A stretch of DNA of 64,000 nucleotides from Nocardia stercoris (GTDB lineage Bacteria > Actinomycetota > Actinomycetes > Mycobacteriales > Mycobacteriaceae). The translations under genes and the position numbers were made by a program. Location of the stretch: NCBI RefSeq assembly GCF_003696265.1, contig NZ_RFFH01000003.1, positions 496,001 through 560,000 on the forward strand, written 5' to 3'. Shown here one piece after another: positions 54,207-63,805 of the stretch; positions within the stretch are counted from its first letter, which is position 1; every line of letters starts with the position of its first letter. The notes under the pieces were generated by a model. That model searched no databases, was not told the origin of the DNA, and was given only the letters and a program-made list of their open reading frames with translations.

Positions 54207-55280
54207 TCACGTCTCGACGACCACCATGTTTCCGCCCATCCGCTTCGCGCGGTACATCGCGGCGTCGGAGCGGCGGATGAGGTCCTGGAGGCTGGGCCCT
54301 GCTGGTCCGCTGTCGGTGACAGCGACCCCGACACTCGCGGTGACCGGACCGCAGTCCGATTCAATGGCCTGGCGCATTCGCTCGGCTCCGGCGACTGCGC
54401 CGGCCTCGGCCAGGCGCGTGAGGATTACGAACTCCTCACCGCCGCTGCGGGCGACTACCGTGCCCGATGGAGCGCTTGCCCGAAGACATGTCGCGACCCG
54501 AACCAATGCCTGGTCACCGGCAGAGTGGCCGAAAGTATCGTTCAAGTTCTTGAACCGGTCCAGGTCGACGGTTATCAAACCGATCGGCCCGCAGGTGTGG
54601 GGCCGGAACCAGGCCGACGAATAGTAGTCCAGACCACGACGGTTCAGGAGACCGGTCAACGGATCGGTCAACGCATCGATTCGTAGCACCCAGTAGCAGA
54701 ATTGCAGCGCCGGTATCAGCATGACCGTCACGGCGGCCGTGGTCAGCACCGCCGACGCAGCCTCCGCGACATCACTTCCGTGGTCCCGCATCATCAGGGC
54801 GGCCAGAAGCAGAACAGACAGCAGTGACCATCCCGCGTGCAGCACCAGAATCCGGGGCCCGTGGAACATGGCGATATACCCGCCCGGGGCGACCAGTATC
54901 ATCAGGCTCAGCGTTCCGAACAGCCGGTTGCTGTCGGCCAGGCATCCGCAGGTGATGAGCACGTCCACGGTGGCCATCCGAGCCAGTGAATACCGTTCGT
55001 TCGGCCACGGCCAGAATCGCCAGAGCGCTGTCCCGACGATCATCATCGCGGTGGTGAATACGGCGAGTGCTCTCGCCCGCCCTCCAGGGCCGGAAGAGGA
55101 GTACAGGTTGAGGCCCATGATCACAGCCAGCGAGAGGCTGACCAGCACGACGATACTCTTCATCATGCCCAGCGCCCCGTGCGCTTCGAAGGTACGGACC
55201 AGCCAGCGGTAGTCCAGGGGATCGCGCCACCACGAGCGCAAAATCCCCAGCCTGATCGAATACGATCCGTTCACCTGCAC
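54207..55280 (-). CDS. membrane diguanylate cyclase (GGDEF), copy 2
   Basis: A 357-aa paralogue of the GGDEF protein at 42.7 kb: the same WWRDPLDYRWLVRTFEAHGA start, about six membrane helices, then a GGDEF domain with DALTDPLTGLLNRRGLDYY, VDLDRFKNLNDTFGHSAGDQ and the active SGGEEF. It predicts c-di-GMP synthesis with a membrane sensor. No EAL domain and no obvious partner gene. Confidence 0.9.
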   Translation of the reverse strand: MQVNGSYSIRLGILRSWWRDPLDYRWLVRTFEAHGALGMMKSIVVLVSLSLAVIMGLNLYSSSGPGGRARALAVFTTAMMIVGTALWRFWPWPNERYSLARMATVDVLITCGCLADSNRLFGTLSLMILVAPGGYIAMFHGPRILVLHAGWSLLSVLLLAALMMRDHGSDVAEAASAVLTTAAVTVMLIPALQFCYWVLRIDALTDPLTGLLNRRGLDYYSSAWFRPHTCGPIGLITVDLDRFKNLNDTFGHSAGDQALVRVATCLRASAPSGTVVARSGGEEFVILTRLAEAGAVAGAERMRQAIESDCGPVTASVGVAVTDSGPAGPSLQDLIRRSDAAMYRAKRMGGNMVVVET

Positions 55281-55361
55281 CGCCAGCCCGGTCCATCGTC
55301 GGCTATCGGTAGATTTTAGCGCCTCAGGCCGTATGAGCGTGCAAGGCTTCAGCTGTGTCAG

Positions 55362-56078
55362 CTATTCCTCGAGGCCGGCGGTCAGACGGTCGATGCTTTT
55401 CCCGAGTAGCTCACGAGTCAACCGGTGCGCGTCTTCTCCTGCGCCCGCCGCGATTGCCGCGGCGATGGAGCGATACGCCGCGGGCTCCGCAAATTCGGCG
55501 CACATAGCGGCGTCGGCCAGCACATCCAACCCCATCGCCTTATAGCTCGTCACGACAGTGTTCATCACCATTCGGTAGGCAACATTGCCGCAGCGCTCCA
55601 GTATCAGCGTCCAAAAAGCCATGTTCGCGGCCATGGCACTGGTGACATCGTCAGGCGGATCCGGAAATTGAGCCGCGGCCGCGGTAATCGCACACCGGTC
55701 CGCATCCGAGGCCCGTTCGGCACAGAGCCGGGCCGCGTCGGCGGCAATGGATCGCCGCATGACGAACAGATCAGCGAAGAGCCTACGAGGCGGAACCACA
55801 CCCGAGCCGAGTAGTTCAGCGAGGGTGTCGATGCCGACGACGGCGTGCCACTGTGCGACCACGCAGCGCCCGCCGTCCCGTTCGACCACCAATCCGGTCC
55901 GGAGCAGACGGTTGAGGGTGTGCCTGATCGCCCCACGATCGACCAGAAAGGTCTCGGCCATCTCGGCCTCCGATGGCAACACCGTCCCCGGGGAAAGTTG
56001 CCCAGCAAGGACCGCGGCCATGACATGCTTGAAAATCCTGTCGGCCTCACCGGCTGAAGACGCCGGTGCAAACTCCAT
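55362..56078 (-). CDS. GntR-family (FCD-like) regulator
   Basis: A 238-aa transcription regulator. It has an N-terminal winged helix (AAVLAGQLSPGTVLPSEAEMAE and RHTLNRLLRTGLVVERDGG), then an all-helical FCD-like effector domain starting about residue 95. No operon partner is adjacent, and the gene is convergent with none. Target unknown. Confidence 0.85.
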   Translation of the reverse strand: MEFAPASSAGEADRIFKHVMAAVLAGQLSPGTVLPSEAEMAETFLVDRGAIRHTLNRLLRTGLVVERDGGRCVVAQWHAVVGIDTLAELLGSGVVPPRRLFADLFVMRRSIAADAARLCAERASDADRCAITAAAAQFPDPPDDVTSAMAANMAFWTLILERCGNVAYRMVMNTVVTSYKAMGLDVLADAAMCAEFAEPAAYRSIAAAIAAGAGEDAHRLTRELLGKSIDRLTAGLEE

Positions 56079-56875
56079 CTACCAATGGTAGAAGCCGCTG
56101 ATCCAACGAGTCCAGCAGCATACCCGGCCGCAGCAATCCTCCGGCCACCGCGGCCGCGCGGGCGGACATTGTTTCGGCGATCGGGCCACGAGGTCCGAGC
56201 AGCGGCCGCCGCTCGGACCACGACCTTTCAGTCGGCGTCGGCCTGCTCGATGAGGTCAGCGACCGCCTCGGGCTCGGACTGCATGATCAGGCGCGGGCAG
56301 TCGGCCGCCACCGCCGGAGCTGACACCGGAGACGCCGGACACGCACCCGCCCGCCGCTGCCCCTCGAACGAAGTCGCGCCTTCAATGGTGCCGACTCCCG
56401 TCCGAATCTCCGTCGCAGAGCGCGGTCACTACGCAGGACCCGAAACAACTGCGCGAACTGCGATCGATCCAGCCATGAATCGGACCGTCGACGCAGCCGA
56501 GCTTGCGACCGGCCGGCGAACGGACTCGTGCCGTCCACTGACCGCGCGGTCCATCGTGCACCTCAGGTGAGAGCCGGATCATGGCATTACCTATCGCCCC
56601 CGCAGGTTCGAGGCGGATTGACATCCGGTACGAGAACGGGTGCGAAATCGTGGGCCGCTGTGGGCTCTCGGGGCTGTCGGACGCGGCCACGATCGTGACG
56701 AATGCTGCCAGCACCCTGGCGCCGGTCGTGGGTGCACGAATTCTCGCCTTCCGCAATCGATCCGCAAACCGGTCGGTCTTCGTCGCGGGTCTTGTGCCTC
56801 ATACCTCGCAGGGAATTGTCGGGCGGATGTGCTGCGGCGCAGGGTGAACCGGTGGTCGTGGAGAGGAACAAGGAC
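56079..56875. other. long gene-poor region
   Basis: About 800 bases. One minus-strand stretch ending near 56230 (CPRLIMQSEPEAVADLIEQ) resembles an alpha/beta-hydrolase C-terminus and may be a remnant. The rest shows no gene I can support, though the promoters of both flanking genes must lie here. Confidence 0.45.
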
Positions 56876-57910
56876 ATGAATGCGGAATCGGCTCGGATGC
56901 GTCATTACCGCCTCGAGCCCGGGCGCGGGCTCGAGTGGTTGACGCTGCAGCAGCGTGCGGTGCCGACCCCGGGCCGGAACCAGGTGCTGGTACGGATCCG
57001 GGCGAACGCGGTAGGTTTTCGTGATCTGCTGGTCTTGGCGAACAATTACCCGCTGCCGATCACCCCGGGCGTGGTTCCGGGCTGTGAGGGCGCCGGCGAG
57101 GTGGTGGCGATCGGCGCGGATGTCACCCGGTTCGGGGTCGGTGACCGGGTGGCCGCGGCGGTGTTCCCGCAGTGGGTCGACGGGCCGTTCCGGTTCGATT
57201 CCGCGGCTCAGCTGGGCACCATGATCGACGGTGTGCTCACCGAATACGTGGTGCTCGATGAGCAAGGGCTGGTCCGGATCCCGGAGTATCTGTCCTACGA
57301 GGAAGCCGCCGCGCTTCCGCTGGCCGCCGTCACCGCCTGGCATGCGCTGACCGCCGGTGCGCCGCTGCGCCCGGGCCAGACCGTGCTGACTCTGGGCTCG
57401 GGTGCGGTCTCGTTGTTCGCGGCCCAGCTGGCCGTCGTGGCCGGTGCGCGCGTGATCACGACGACATCCAGTGCGGCCAAAGCTGACCGGTTGCGGAAGC
57501 TGGGTGTCGACGAGGTGATCGACTACCGCCGAAATCCCGACTGGCACGAGGCTGTGCGAGAGCTGACCGGCGGGGCGGGCGCCGACCGGATCGTCGATAG
57601 CGCTGGGCCATTGCACAAATCGATCCGGGCGGCGGCGCTCGGTGGTGAAATCGCACTGGTCGGCTATTGGCTGTCCGGCGACGCGGGTGCCGAACCCATC
57701 GATCCGGAACTGCTGTTCAATACCGGTGCGGTGGTGCGGCCGATCGCGACCGGCAGTCGCGCGCATTTCGAGGCCCTGATCCAGGCCCTGACCGTCCACC
57801 GCTTGCGTCCGGTGATCGACCGCGTGTTCGCCTTCGATCAGCTCCCGGAGGCGCTGACCTACATCGGATCCGGTGGTGGTTTCGGCAAGGTCATCGTCAG
57901 CCACAGCTGA
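56876..57910 (+). CDS. zinc-independent MDR-type NAD(P)-dependent alcohol dehydrogenase
   Basis: A 344-aa medium-chain dehydrogenase/reductase. The N-terminal catalytic domain has VRIRANAVGFRDLLVLAN and PGVVPGCEGAGEVVAIG; the nucleotide-binding domain has VLTLGSGAVSLFAAQLAVV. The usual catalytic Cys and His ligands are replaced, as in quinone-oxidoreductase-like members. GAGAGGAACAAGGAC precedes the ATG. A strong hairpin follows the stop. Substrate unknown. Confidence 0.88.
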   Translation: MNAESARMRHYRLEPGRGLEWLTLQQRAVPTPGRNQVLVRIRANAVGFRDLLVLANNYPLPITPGVVPGCEGAGEVVAIGADVTRFGVGDRVAAAVFPQWVDGPFRFDSAAQLGTMIDGVLTEYVVLDEQGLVRIPEYLSYEEAAALPLAAVTAWHALTAGAPLRPGQTVLTLGSGAVSLFAAQLAVVAGARVITTTSSAAKADRLRKLGVDEVIDYRRNPDWHEAVRELTGGAGADRIVDSAGPLHKSIRAAALGGEIALVGYWLSGDAGAEPIDPELLFNTGAVVRPIATGSRAHFEALIQALTVHRLRPVIDRVFAFDQLPEALTYIGSGGGFGKVIVSHS

Positions 57911-57935
57911 CCGCGGCACCGAACCCGAAGGTCAC

Positions 57936-57974
57936 CGCTGTTGCCCTTGCCCAGCCCGGGCAAGGGCAACAGCG
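57936..57974 (+). terminator. 17-bp perfect hairpin after the dehydrogenase gene
   Basis: Arms cgctgttgcccttgccc and gggcaagggcaacagcg pair perfectly around agccc, 26 bases after the stop. This is by far the strongest hairpin noticed in the window. No T-run follows. Confidence 0.75.
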
Positions 57975-57993
57975 TGCAGAATGCACTGACTCC

Positions 57994-58158
57994 ACCACCT
58001 GCAGCGGCAGGCACTACCCGACCACCCACGGTGTCGACGCGAGCCGGATCAGAGTCGAGGTCTACGGCAGCGACTGGGCCCGGGCGGCCGGCGGCGGCAC
58101 CGGGGCGGACCAGGCGAATCGCCGCGTCGAGGTCGACCTGGTCAGCGACGAACGCTGA
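57994..58158 (+). pseudogene. C-terminal OmpA-domain remnant
   Basis: The frame reads THGVDASRIRVEVYGSDW, then a Gly-rich stretch and ANRRVEVDL, the last strand-helix-strand of an OmpA/MotB peptidoglycan-binding domain. The preceding part of the domain and any start are missing. Confidence 0.55.
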
Positions 58159-58239
58159 TCCGGGGTCGGCCGGTGCGGGCCGGTCCCGCCGCCCTGCCAA
58201 CTGGCGGACTACCTGTCCGGCCGACGCGGTGTCGTCCAG

Positions 58240-58420
58240 TTTCTGCGTGCCAGCCGGCCGCTTGCATCACCGGTACGTGACCAGCCGGGGCTCTGCCGAG
58301 CAGCCAGCGTCGCTTGTCGGTGATCTCACTTCGGTCGAGCAATAGGACGGTGAGTTCGTACGTGGCCGCGATATCACCGGCTTCGGCTGTTGCACGCACC
58401 GCAAATCTCTGTGCCGGATC
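58240..58420 (-). pseudogene. Sel1/TPR-like remnant
   Basis: On the minus strand AEAGDIAATYELTVLLLD, then RRWLLGRAPAGHVPVMQAA, resembles one Sel1-type helical repeat. Surrounding frames are broken. The whole 58159-58899 gap is otherwise without a gene I can support. Confidence 0.3.
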
Positions 58421-58899
58421 CGGGAGTGCCGGGCTCGTGGTGGAAGGATTCGCGTGGCTCCGGGCGGCCCGGTAGCCCGGCCGGCCGGCCGCCACCGCGG
58501 CTGAGTGCCGCTGTCGGCTGCCGAGCAGCTGCTCGGCCTCCGAGAGCGGCACTCTCGGCTCGGCGAGGGTACGACTTCGGCGCCGACGGCAACCGCCGCG
58601 AGTACTCGTAAGTAACTGCGGCACGGCCCATTCTATGCCGGTAGCCCTCACAGCTAACGTCGCGCGATCGGTCGAAAGAAGGTTACCGACGGTCATCGCG
58701 CCGATATCCGGGCGTCACGGTCCCGGCAATGTCGGGGCGCAGAATTCGTTACGCAACCGGCGCCGGCCGCAGTCCACCCCTGATGCTGGGCCCGCGATTC
58801 GGATCGGAATCGACTGTTCTGCCTGACCGCGGCACCGGTCCCCACGATCCGGCGACGCCTTCGGCCCGGGCGCGACACGGCTGTCGACGGGAGGTCCTG

Positions 58900-59364
58900 G
58901 TGTTCGAATCATGTTACTCGCCCTACGAATCGGCTCATCTGCTGCACGAGCGGTTTCGGCTACCGGTCAAGGTCTTCGCCGATCAACCGTATCTGAGAAC
59001 CGGTCCACTGATCGAGGTCGTCGATGTAGCAGCGGAGCTGGGGCGGGTGGTGCTGGCCCAGCTCGCACCGCTGCCGGCGGCCCCGGTGGTCACCGACCCA
59101 CGGGAACAGCGCTGGATTTTCCTCGTCGCACCCCCGACGCCGTATCACCCGGTCCCCGTATCGCTTCAGCGGCGCCTGCGGCAATACGCGACGTGCGTAC
59201 CGGCCCCGGGCTCGCGGGTGATGCTTCCGCGATCCGACGGCCGGGACGGCTGGCACTGGGCGTGTGAGCCGGAGCCGGGAGCGATGCGGCTGCCGCGCCG
59301 CTGGTCCGTGCTGCACGCCGTCCGGCTGGCGATTCTCGGAGGCGCCGACCATGTTTCGGCATGA
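58900..59364 (+). CDS. hypothetical protein upstream of DUF4254-like gene
   Basis: A 154-aa protein with a GTG start behind GGGAGGTCCTG. It has WIFLVAPPTPYHPVPVSLQ in the middle and WHWACEPEPGAMRLPRRW near the end. No family recognised. It overlaps the next gene by 14 bases. Paired genes of this kind occur on actinobacterial plasmids and elements. Confidence 0.55.
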   Translation: MFESCYSPYESAHLLHERFRLPVKVFADQPYLRTGPLIEVVDVAAELGRVVLAQLAPLPAAPVVTDPREQRWIFLVAPPTPYHPVPVSLQRRLRQYATCVPAPGSRVMLPRSDGRDGWHWACEPEPGAMRLPRRWSVLHAVRLAILGGADHVSA

Positions 59365-59875
59365 ACACCGGCCCGCACCCGCCGACCCGTACCGGCGAGC
59401 GCAACTTCCGGACTGGCACCAGCTCGTGGCAGCGTTCGGCGGCCACGGCCGTGATCGACCCGAGGACCACCCCGTGGTGCGTGCGGCCCGCATGCTCGCC
59501 CAACTCCACCGTGACCGACGCGAACTGCCACACCGCCGCGCCGAAATCGATTCCCGCCGTGCCGCTTTGATCGCGGCGGTGAACCACTGCACGCACTCGG
59601 ACCGCGCCGTCGGACCCGAATCCCCTGGCGCCTTCCTCGACCGGATGGCCGCCGCCCAGGTATACGCGAACCTGCTGCTGCACACCACCACGGATATCTC
59701 CGACCAGCGGGTGCACGACGCCTGGCACCGCCTCGCCGCACTCGCTGACGGCTGGACTGACCTTATCGCCGGCATCACCGACGACGAGATCTCCGGCGCC
59801 CGCTACGACGTCGGCGTCGCCGTCCGGCGCGGATCCGGCCAGGGCCGCTGGACCAGCGAGAAAGGACCTGCCTAG
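59351..59875 (+). CDS. DUF4254-like protein
   Basis: A 174-aa helical protein. LPDWHQLVAAFGG, then RAARMLAQLHRDRRELPHRR and EIDSRRAALIAAVNHC match my recollection of actinobacterial proteins annotated as DUF4254. Acidic C-terminus with DDEISGARYDVGVAVRRG. Function unknown. The ATG overlaps the upstream gene's end. Confidence 0.6.
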   Translation: MFRHEHRPAPADPYRRAQLPDWHQLVAAFGGHGRDRPEDHPVVRAARMLAQLHRDRRELPHRRAEIDSRRAALIAAVNHCTHSDRAVGPESPGAFLDRMAAAQVYANLLLHTTTDISDQRVHDAWHRLAALADGWTDLIAGITDDEISGARYDVGVAVRRGSGQGRWTSEKGPA

Positions 59876-60031
59876 GTTCTGTCTTGTAAACCGTTGCGGC
59901 AGTGAGTATCGGCTTTACGCGTCATCGCGTTGGACGGCAGCGACTTTCCGGGCCGGGTTGCATGCACCGGCGAGGCCACGCCGGCCTGCTCCGATCGGCG
60001 TTCGAGGCATTCGCGAGACATCAGTGCCCAA

Positions 60032-60553
60032 ATGCCATCGATCCAGGTCAGCGAGGCGCAGTATGTTCCCGTGGAGCTGACAGCCGTGCGCATCGACAAA
60101 CCAGACGATCTCAACGTCATCATCGGGCAGGCCCACTTCATCAAGACCGTCGAGGATCTACACGAAGCGCTGGCCGGGGTCGGACCTCACCTGCGGTTCG
60201 GGCTGGCATTCTGCGAGGCGTCCGGTCCGCGCCTGATCCGCCACTCCGGCAACGACGACGTCCTGATCGAACTCGCCACGAGGAACGCGGCCATGGTCGC
60301 GGCGGGACACTCGTTCATCGTCTTCCTCCTGGAGGGCTATCCGGTCAATGTGCTCAATGCGATCGAGAACGTCCCCGAGGTCTGTGGAATCTTCTGTGCC
60401 ACAGCCAATCCCGTGGAGGTTCTGATTGCCGAGACGGAGCTGGGCAGAGGAATAGTCGGCGTAATCGACGGGTCGGTGCCACTGGGCGTGGAAACTGCCG
60501 ACGACCAGGCAGACCGTAGACAACTACTGCGCCAGATCGGGTACAAGTTATAG
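60032..60553 (+). CDS. adenosine-specific kinase family protein
   Basis: A 173-aa protein of the family annotated as adenosine-specific kinase (DUF355-like), best known from archaea. It shows the conserved IGQAHFIKTVEDLHEAL, FGLAFCEASGPRLIRHSGND, AGHSFIVFLLEGYPVNVLNA and CATANPVEVLIAETELGRGI. The proposed activity is adenosine binding or phosphorylation; experimental support is limited. I choose the ATG in MPSIQVSEAQY. It overlaps the end of the convergent toxin-like gene by 6 bases. Confidence 0.85.
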   Translation: MPSIQVSEAQYVPVELTAVRIDKPDDLNVIIGQAHFIKTVEDLHEALAGVGPHLRFGLAFCEASGPRLIRHSGNDDVLIELATRNAAMVAAGHSFIVFLLEGYPVNVLNAIENVPEVCGIFCATANPVEVLIAETELGRGIVGVIDGSVPLGVETADDQADRRQLLRQIGYKL

Positions 60554-61957
60554 CTGCCGCGGCGACGGGACGTGTCCGGTTCGTGCGCCGCCCTCGGCAA
60601 CAGAATCATTCAATGCGCGCAGATCGGTTGAGAGCTGCGCACGGAGGCGAGAAACGCCGTACAGATGAGGCTTGCTACGCATCACCTCTCGCACGTGCTC
60701 GAGATCCTGGCTCGTCCGCTCGATCGCGGCCGCTCGTTCCGCAGGGCTACCTTCAGCCGCGATTGTGTGGTTCGTCAGTATGCGCCATGCGGTCCCGGAC
60801 CGATCCAGCGCTTGCCTCAACTCTGGACCGGGCGCCTGGTGCAGCGCGATGAAATCGATGTCCGAGGTAGTGAGGTCGAACATCTGAGCTTCGACGAAAA
60901 AATTGGAGCGAAATGACACTCCACCATAGTCACGACCGATAGGCGGGTCGCCCTTCCCGACGAGGTACGAATACTCCGACGGACCGTTCAGCGGCGAGGG
61001 TATCGTCCTGTCTTTTTCCGCAAGTGAGTCACCGACCGTGATCGTCGTCCGTGACTCCACCTCCGGCTTGAGAAAAATCTGGTGATCGCCATAGTTGAGC
61101 TCTGAAAGTCCGTCGATGAGGCCGTCTTGCGAAGGGCGGACCCCCTCCACGGCAACGAATCCGTAGACGGGAGGGTTGTCATGGACGTGCGAGCCGAACC
61201 ACTGGGCTTCGGCATCGGCGCGCTCGCCGAAGGGATTGCGACTTCCCCTCATCCGCCCTTCGCCGAGAATGGCCGTCAGCTCTTTCTCGCGCACCCGGAT
61301 ACCGATCGGCTTCCCGGCCACCGCGGCCGTCAATTCACGCCGCATCTGCTCACGCACCTCGGCACTGGGTCTGCCCAGCGAAGCCGCTATCCCTTCGATA
61401 TGCCAGTCGACGACCGCGTACTGGCGCAGCAAGGGCCACCGCTCACCCATGATCTCCAGCCACTTATCCTCCACGGGCAGTGACCGATCCCTGGCGGTAA
61501 TCTCTTCATAGGTTGCGTGTTCCCCGAACCGTTGCCGCAGTTCCAGTTCGAAATCCCGCCTTGCCTCGACAATTGTCGCGCGGTCCGGTGGCGGGGAACA
61601 CAGCCCCCGCTGCCCGGCGAGTTCGGACCTCTCTGCTGTGGTGGTGAGCGAACTACGTGGCGGCTGAGACAGTCCGGTGGCGCGTGTCCCGGCGCTGTCA
61701 GCTTGTTCGATCTCAGACCCACCACGGCGGCCGGTGAGCATCTCCCCGTCACGGCCTGCATTGTCCATGACGTGTTCCAGCTGCGCGGCGGCCGTCACCT
61801 CAGCCTCACCGGTCCCACCGACGACAGCCAGCAGACCGTCCCGGCCTATAGGGCCTGTGTAGGACTCGGCGAGGTGATCGGCAATGCGCGCCACTTGGCG
61901 GCTGCGCAACCCCTCGGCCATGTCCTTGACCAGCCGCACCAGCCTATTCTCGAACAA
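60548..61957 (-). CDS. large hypothetical protein, possibly toxin-like
   Basis: A 469-aa protein with a disordered N-terminal third and a structured C-terminal half. The latter has EITARDRSLPVEDKWLEIMG, RVREKELTAILGEGRMRGS, YGDHQIFLKPEVESRTTIT and VGDSL. This Y-G-D ... R-T-T-x-T-V-G-D-S arrangement recalls C-terminal domains of polymorphic toxins, but I cannot name the family. The start is TTG behind GAGGGG. No immunity gene is evident beside it. The 620-base region 61958-62583 upstream shows no gene. Confidence 0.5.
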   Translation of the reverse strand: MFENRLVRLVKDMAEGLRSRQVARIADHLAESYTGPIGRDGLLAVVGGTGEAEVTAAAQLEHVMDNAGRDGEMLTGRRGGSEIEQADSAGTRATGLSQPPRSSLTTTAERSELAGQRGLCSPPPDRATIVEARRDFELELRQRFGEHATYEEITARDRSLPVEDKWLEIMGERWPLLRQYAVVDWHIEGIAASLGRPSAEVREQMRRELTAAVAGKPIGIRVREKELTAILGEGRMRGSRNPFGERADAEAQWFGSHVHDNPPVYGFVAVEGVRPSQDGLIDGLSELNYGDHQIFLKPEVESRTTITVGDSLAEKDRTIPSPLNGPSEYSYLVGKGDPPIGRDYGGVSFRSNFFVEAQMFDLTTSDIDFIALHQAPGPELRQALDRSGTAWRILTNHTIAAEGSPAERAAAIERTSQDLEHVREVMRSKPHLYGVSRLRAQLSTDLRALNDSVAEGGARTGHVPSPRQL

Positions 61958-62583
61958 CCGCCCCTCACACCCTTGCTACCTCGTGCGCAGCTGGAGCCGT
62001 CACACTTGCCTGGTTCAGGAATCGCCTTCCATCGCCAAAGAGCAGGAATGCTACTTCTCCCCGTCATGCCAGGTGGCGCATGGTGTTCCCGCCCGTGGCG
62101 TGAGCCCGAGGGCGGGTCAGCTGATGAGGCACACCGACAAAGCTCGGTCGCCCCCGTTTTCCGGGCCGGTCGGCACGGAATGCAGGACGGTCGTCGTGGG
62201 CGCCCGCGGTGGTGTCATCGTTGCCTGGGCTCGACCCGTTCGTCGTAACCACCCTGTCCTGCGGCTCCTTCGCCTACGGCGCAGACTGCGGCGTGATCGG
62301 CTTACTGGGAATGGCATCTGATCTGGCCGAACACGGTCTCCGTCTTGACATCCTGTTGGCACGGTGAGAGTCCGCCGACCTGCATCCAGGTCAATGGGCC
62401 ACGGCGGTCTGCGAGTGCCAACAGTGCCGACGGCGGTCGGTTTGGCTCGCGGCGAGAGGTAGCGGTGTCGTCGCGATGTGGATCGCCGCAGCCACACTCG
62501 ACAGGCTTTCGGTGTGCCGAATCCCCCCAGGGCGGCGCATAGGCTCACTGCTGCCGTCGACGCAGAACTGAGGAGAACCCGGT

Positions 62584-63507
62584 ATGCGCGCTGTCATCGT
62601 TCGGGATCGAGACGCCGGGCTCACCGGCATGACCCTGGTTCCAGACCTGCCCTATCCCCACGCGGCCGAGAACGACGTGGTCGTGCACGTCCGGGCCGCG
62701 GGATTCACTCGCGGAGAACTGGATTGGGCCGGCACCTGGACCGATCGAGCCGGACGGGACCGGACTCCGAGCGTGCCGGGCCACGAACTGTCCGGTGTCG
62801 TCGCCGAACTCGGCTACGGCACCACGGGCCTGACCGTGGGCCAGCGGGTCTTCGGCCTGGCCGACTGGACCCGCGACGGCACCCTCGCCGAGTACACCGC
62901 CGTCGAGGCCCGCAACCTCGCTCCCCTGCCCGCCGACATCGATCACTCCGTCGCCGCCGCGCTGCCGATCTCCGGCCTCACCGCCTGGCAGGGACTGTTC
63001 GACCACGCCCACCTTCGGGCCGGCCAAACCGTCCTGGTCCACGGCGCCGCCGGTGGAGTCGGCTCGATGGTGGTGCAGCTCGCACGTGAATCCGGCGCCC
63101 GGATCATCGGCACCGGCCGGGCCCGTGACCGCGACCGCGCACTCGCCCTGGGCGCACACACCTTTCTCGATCTGGACACCGAACGCCTCGAGGCGGCCGG
63201 CGAGGTCGACGTCGTGTTCGACGTCATCGGCGGCGACATTCTGGACCGTTCGACCGCGTTGATCCGCCCCGGCGGGACCGTGGTCACCATCGCCGGGCCG
63301 CCACGAATCCAACCCCGCGACGGGCGCGCGATGTTCTTCGTCGTCGAACCCGATCGCGGCCAGCTCGTCGAACTCGCCGCTCGGGTCCGCGCCGGCCGCA
63401 TCGAGCCCGCTGTCGGGGTGGTACGCCCCCTCGCCGAAGCCCCGGAAGCCTTCGGGCCCAGGACCGCGACCCACGGCAAGACGATCATTCGGGTCAGCGA
63501 CGACTGA
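62584..63507 (+). CDS. quinone-oxidoreductase-type MDR NADP-dependent enzyme
   Basis: A 307-aa zinc-free medium-chain reductase. It has PGHELSGVVAELGYG, GLTAWQGLFDHAHLRAGQ, and the NADP-binding VLVHGAAGGVGSMVVQLA. GAGGAGAACC precedes the ATG. Probably reduces quinones or enals. The 298-base gap to the kinase gene looks non-coding. Confidence 0.9.
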   Translation: MRAVIVRDRDAGLTGMTLVPDLPYPHAAENDVVVHVRAAGFTRGELDWAGTWTDRAGRDRTPSVPGHELSGVVAELGYGTTGLTVGQRVFGLADWTRDGTLAEYTAVEARNLAPLPADIDHSVAAALPISGLTAWQGLFDHAHLRAGQTVLVHGAAGGVGSMVVQLARESGARIIGTGRARDRDRALALGAHTFLDLDTERLEAAGEVDVVFDVIGGDILDRSTALIRPGGTVVTIAGPPRIQPRDGRAMFFVVEPDRGQLVELAARVRAGRIEPAVGVVRPLAEAPEAFGPRTATHGKTIIRVSDD

Positions 63508-63805
63508 GGTGTGACTCGCGGCGAGAGGGGTCGAATCCGTCTCTGGTCGAGCGGCCGTTTTTGCGCCACCGCGGTAACCGCCGCGCAGGTCCATGCCGTG
63601 GTCGCCCGGCCGGCAGACACCAGTGCCACACGGTTGAATCACAAGCAAAGAGGTACGCTGAGTTGCGACAGGTTTGCTGATGGATAGCGCCGGCTCTCGA
63701 CTGTCCGGCCTGGCTGAATCGACAAGGGTGGGGTACCAGCTCAGGCGAGAGTTGGAATGCAAGCAAGTACACCGTTCGCCAGTCGGGTGGTCACAGGACG
63801 CCGTA

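Noticed and set aside
56085..56570. A 161-codon plus-strand frame in the long gap upstream of the dehydrogenase gene
   Set aside because: Starts on the divergent side of the GntR gene without a ribosome site, and its translation is low-complexity.
56591..57919. A 442-codon minus-strand frame antisense to the alcohol dehydrogenase gene
   Set aside because: Antisense shadow of a clear MDR enzyme.
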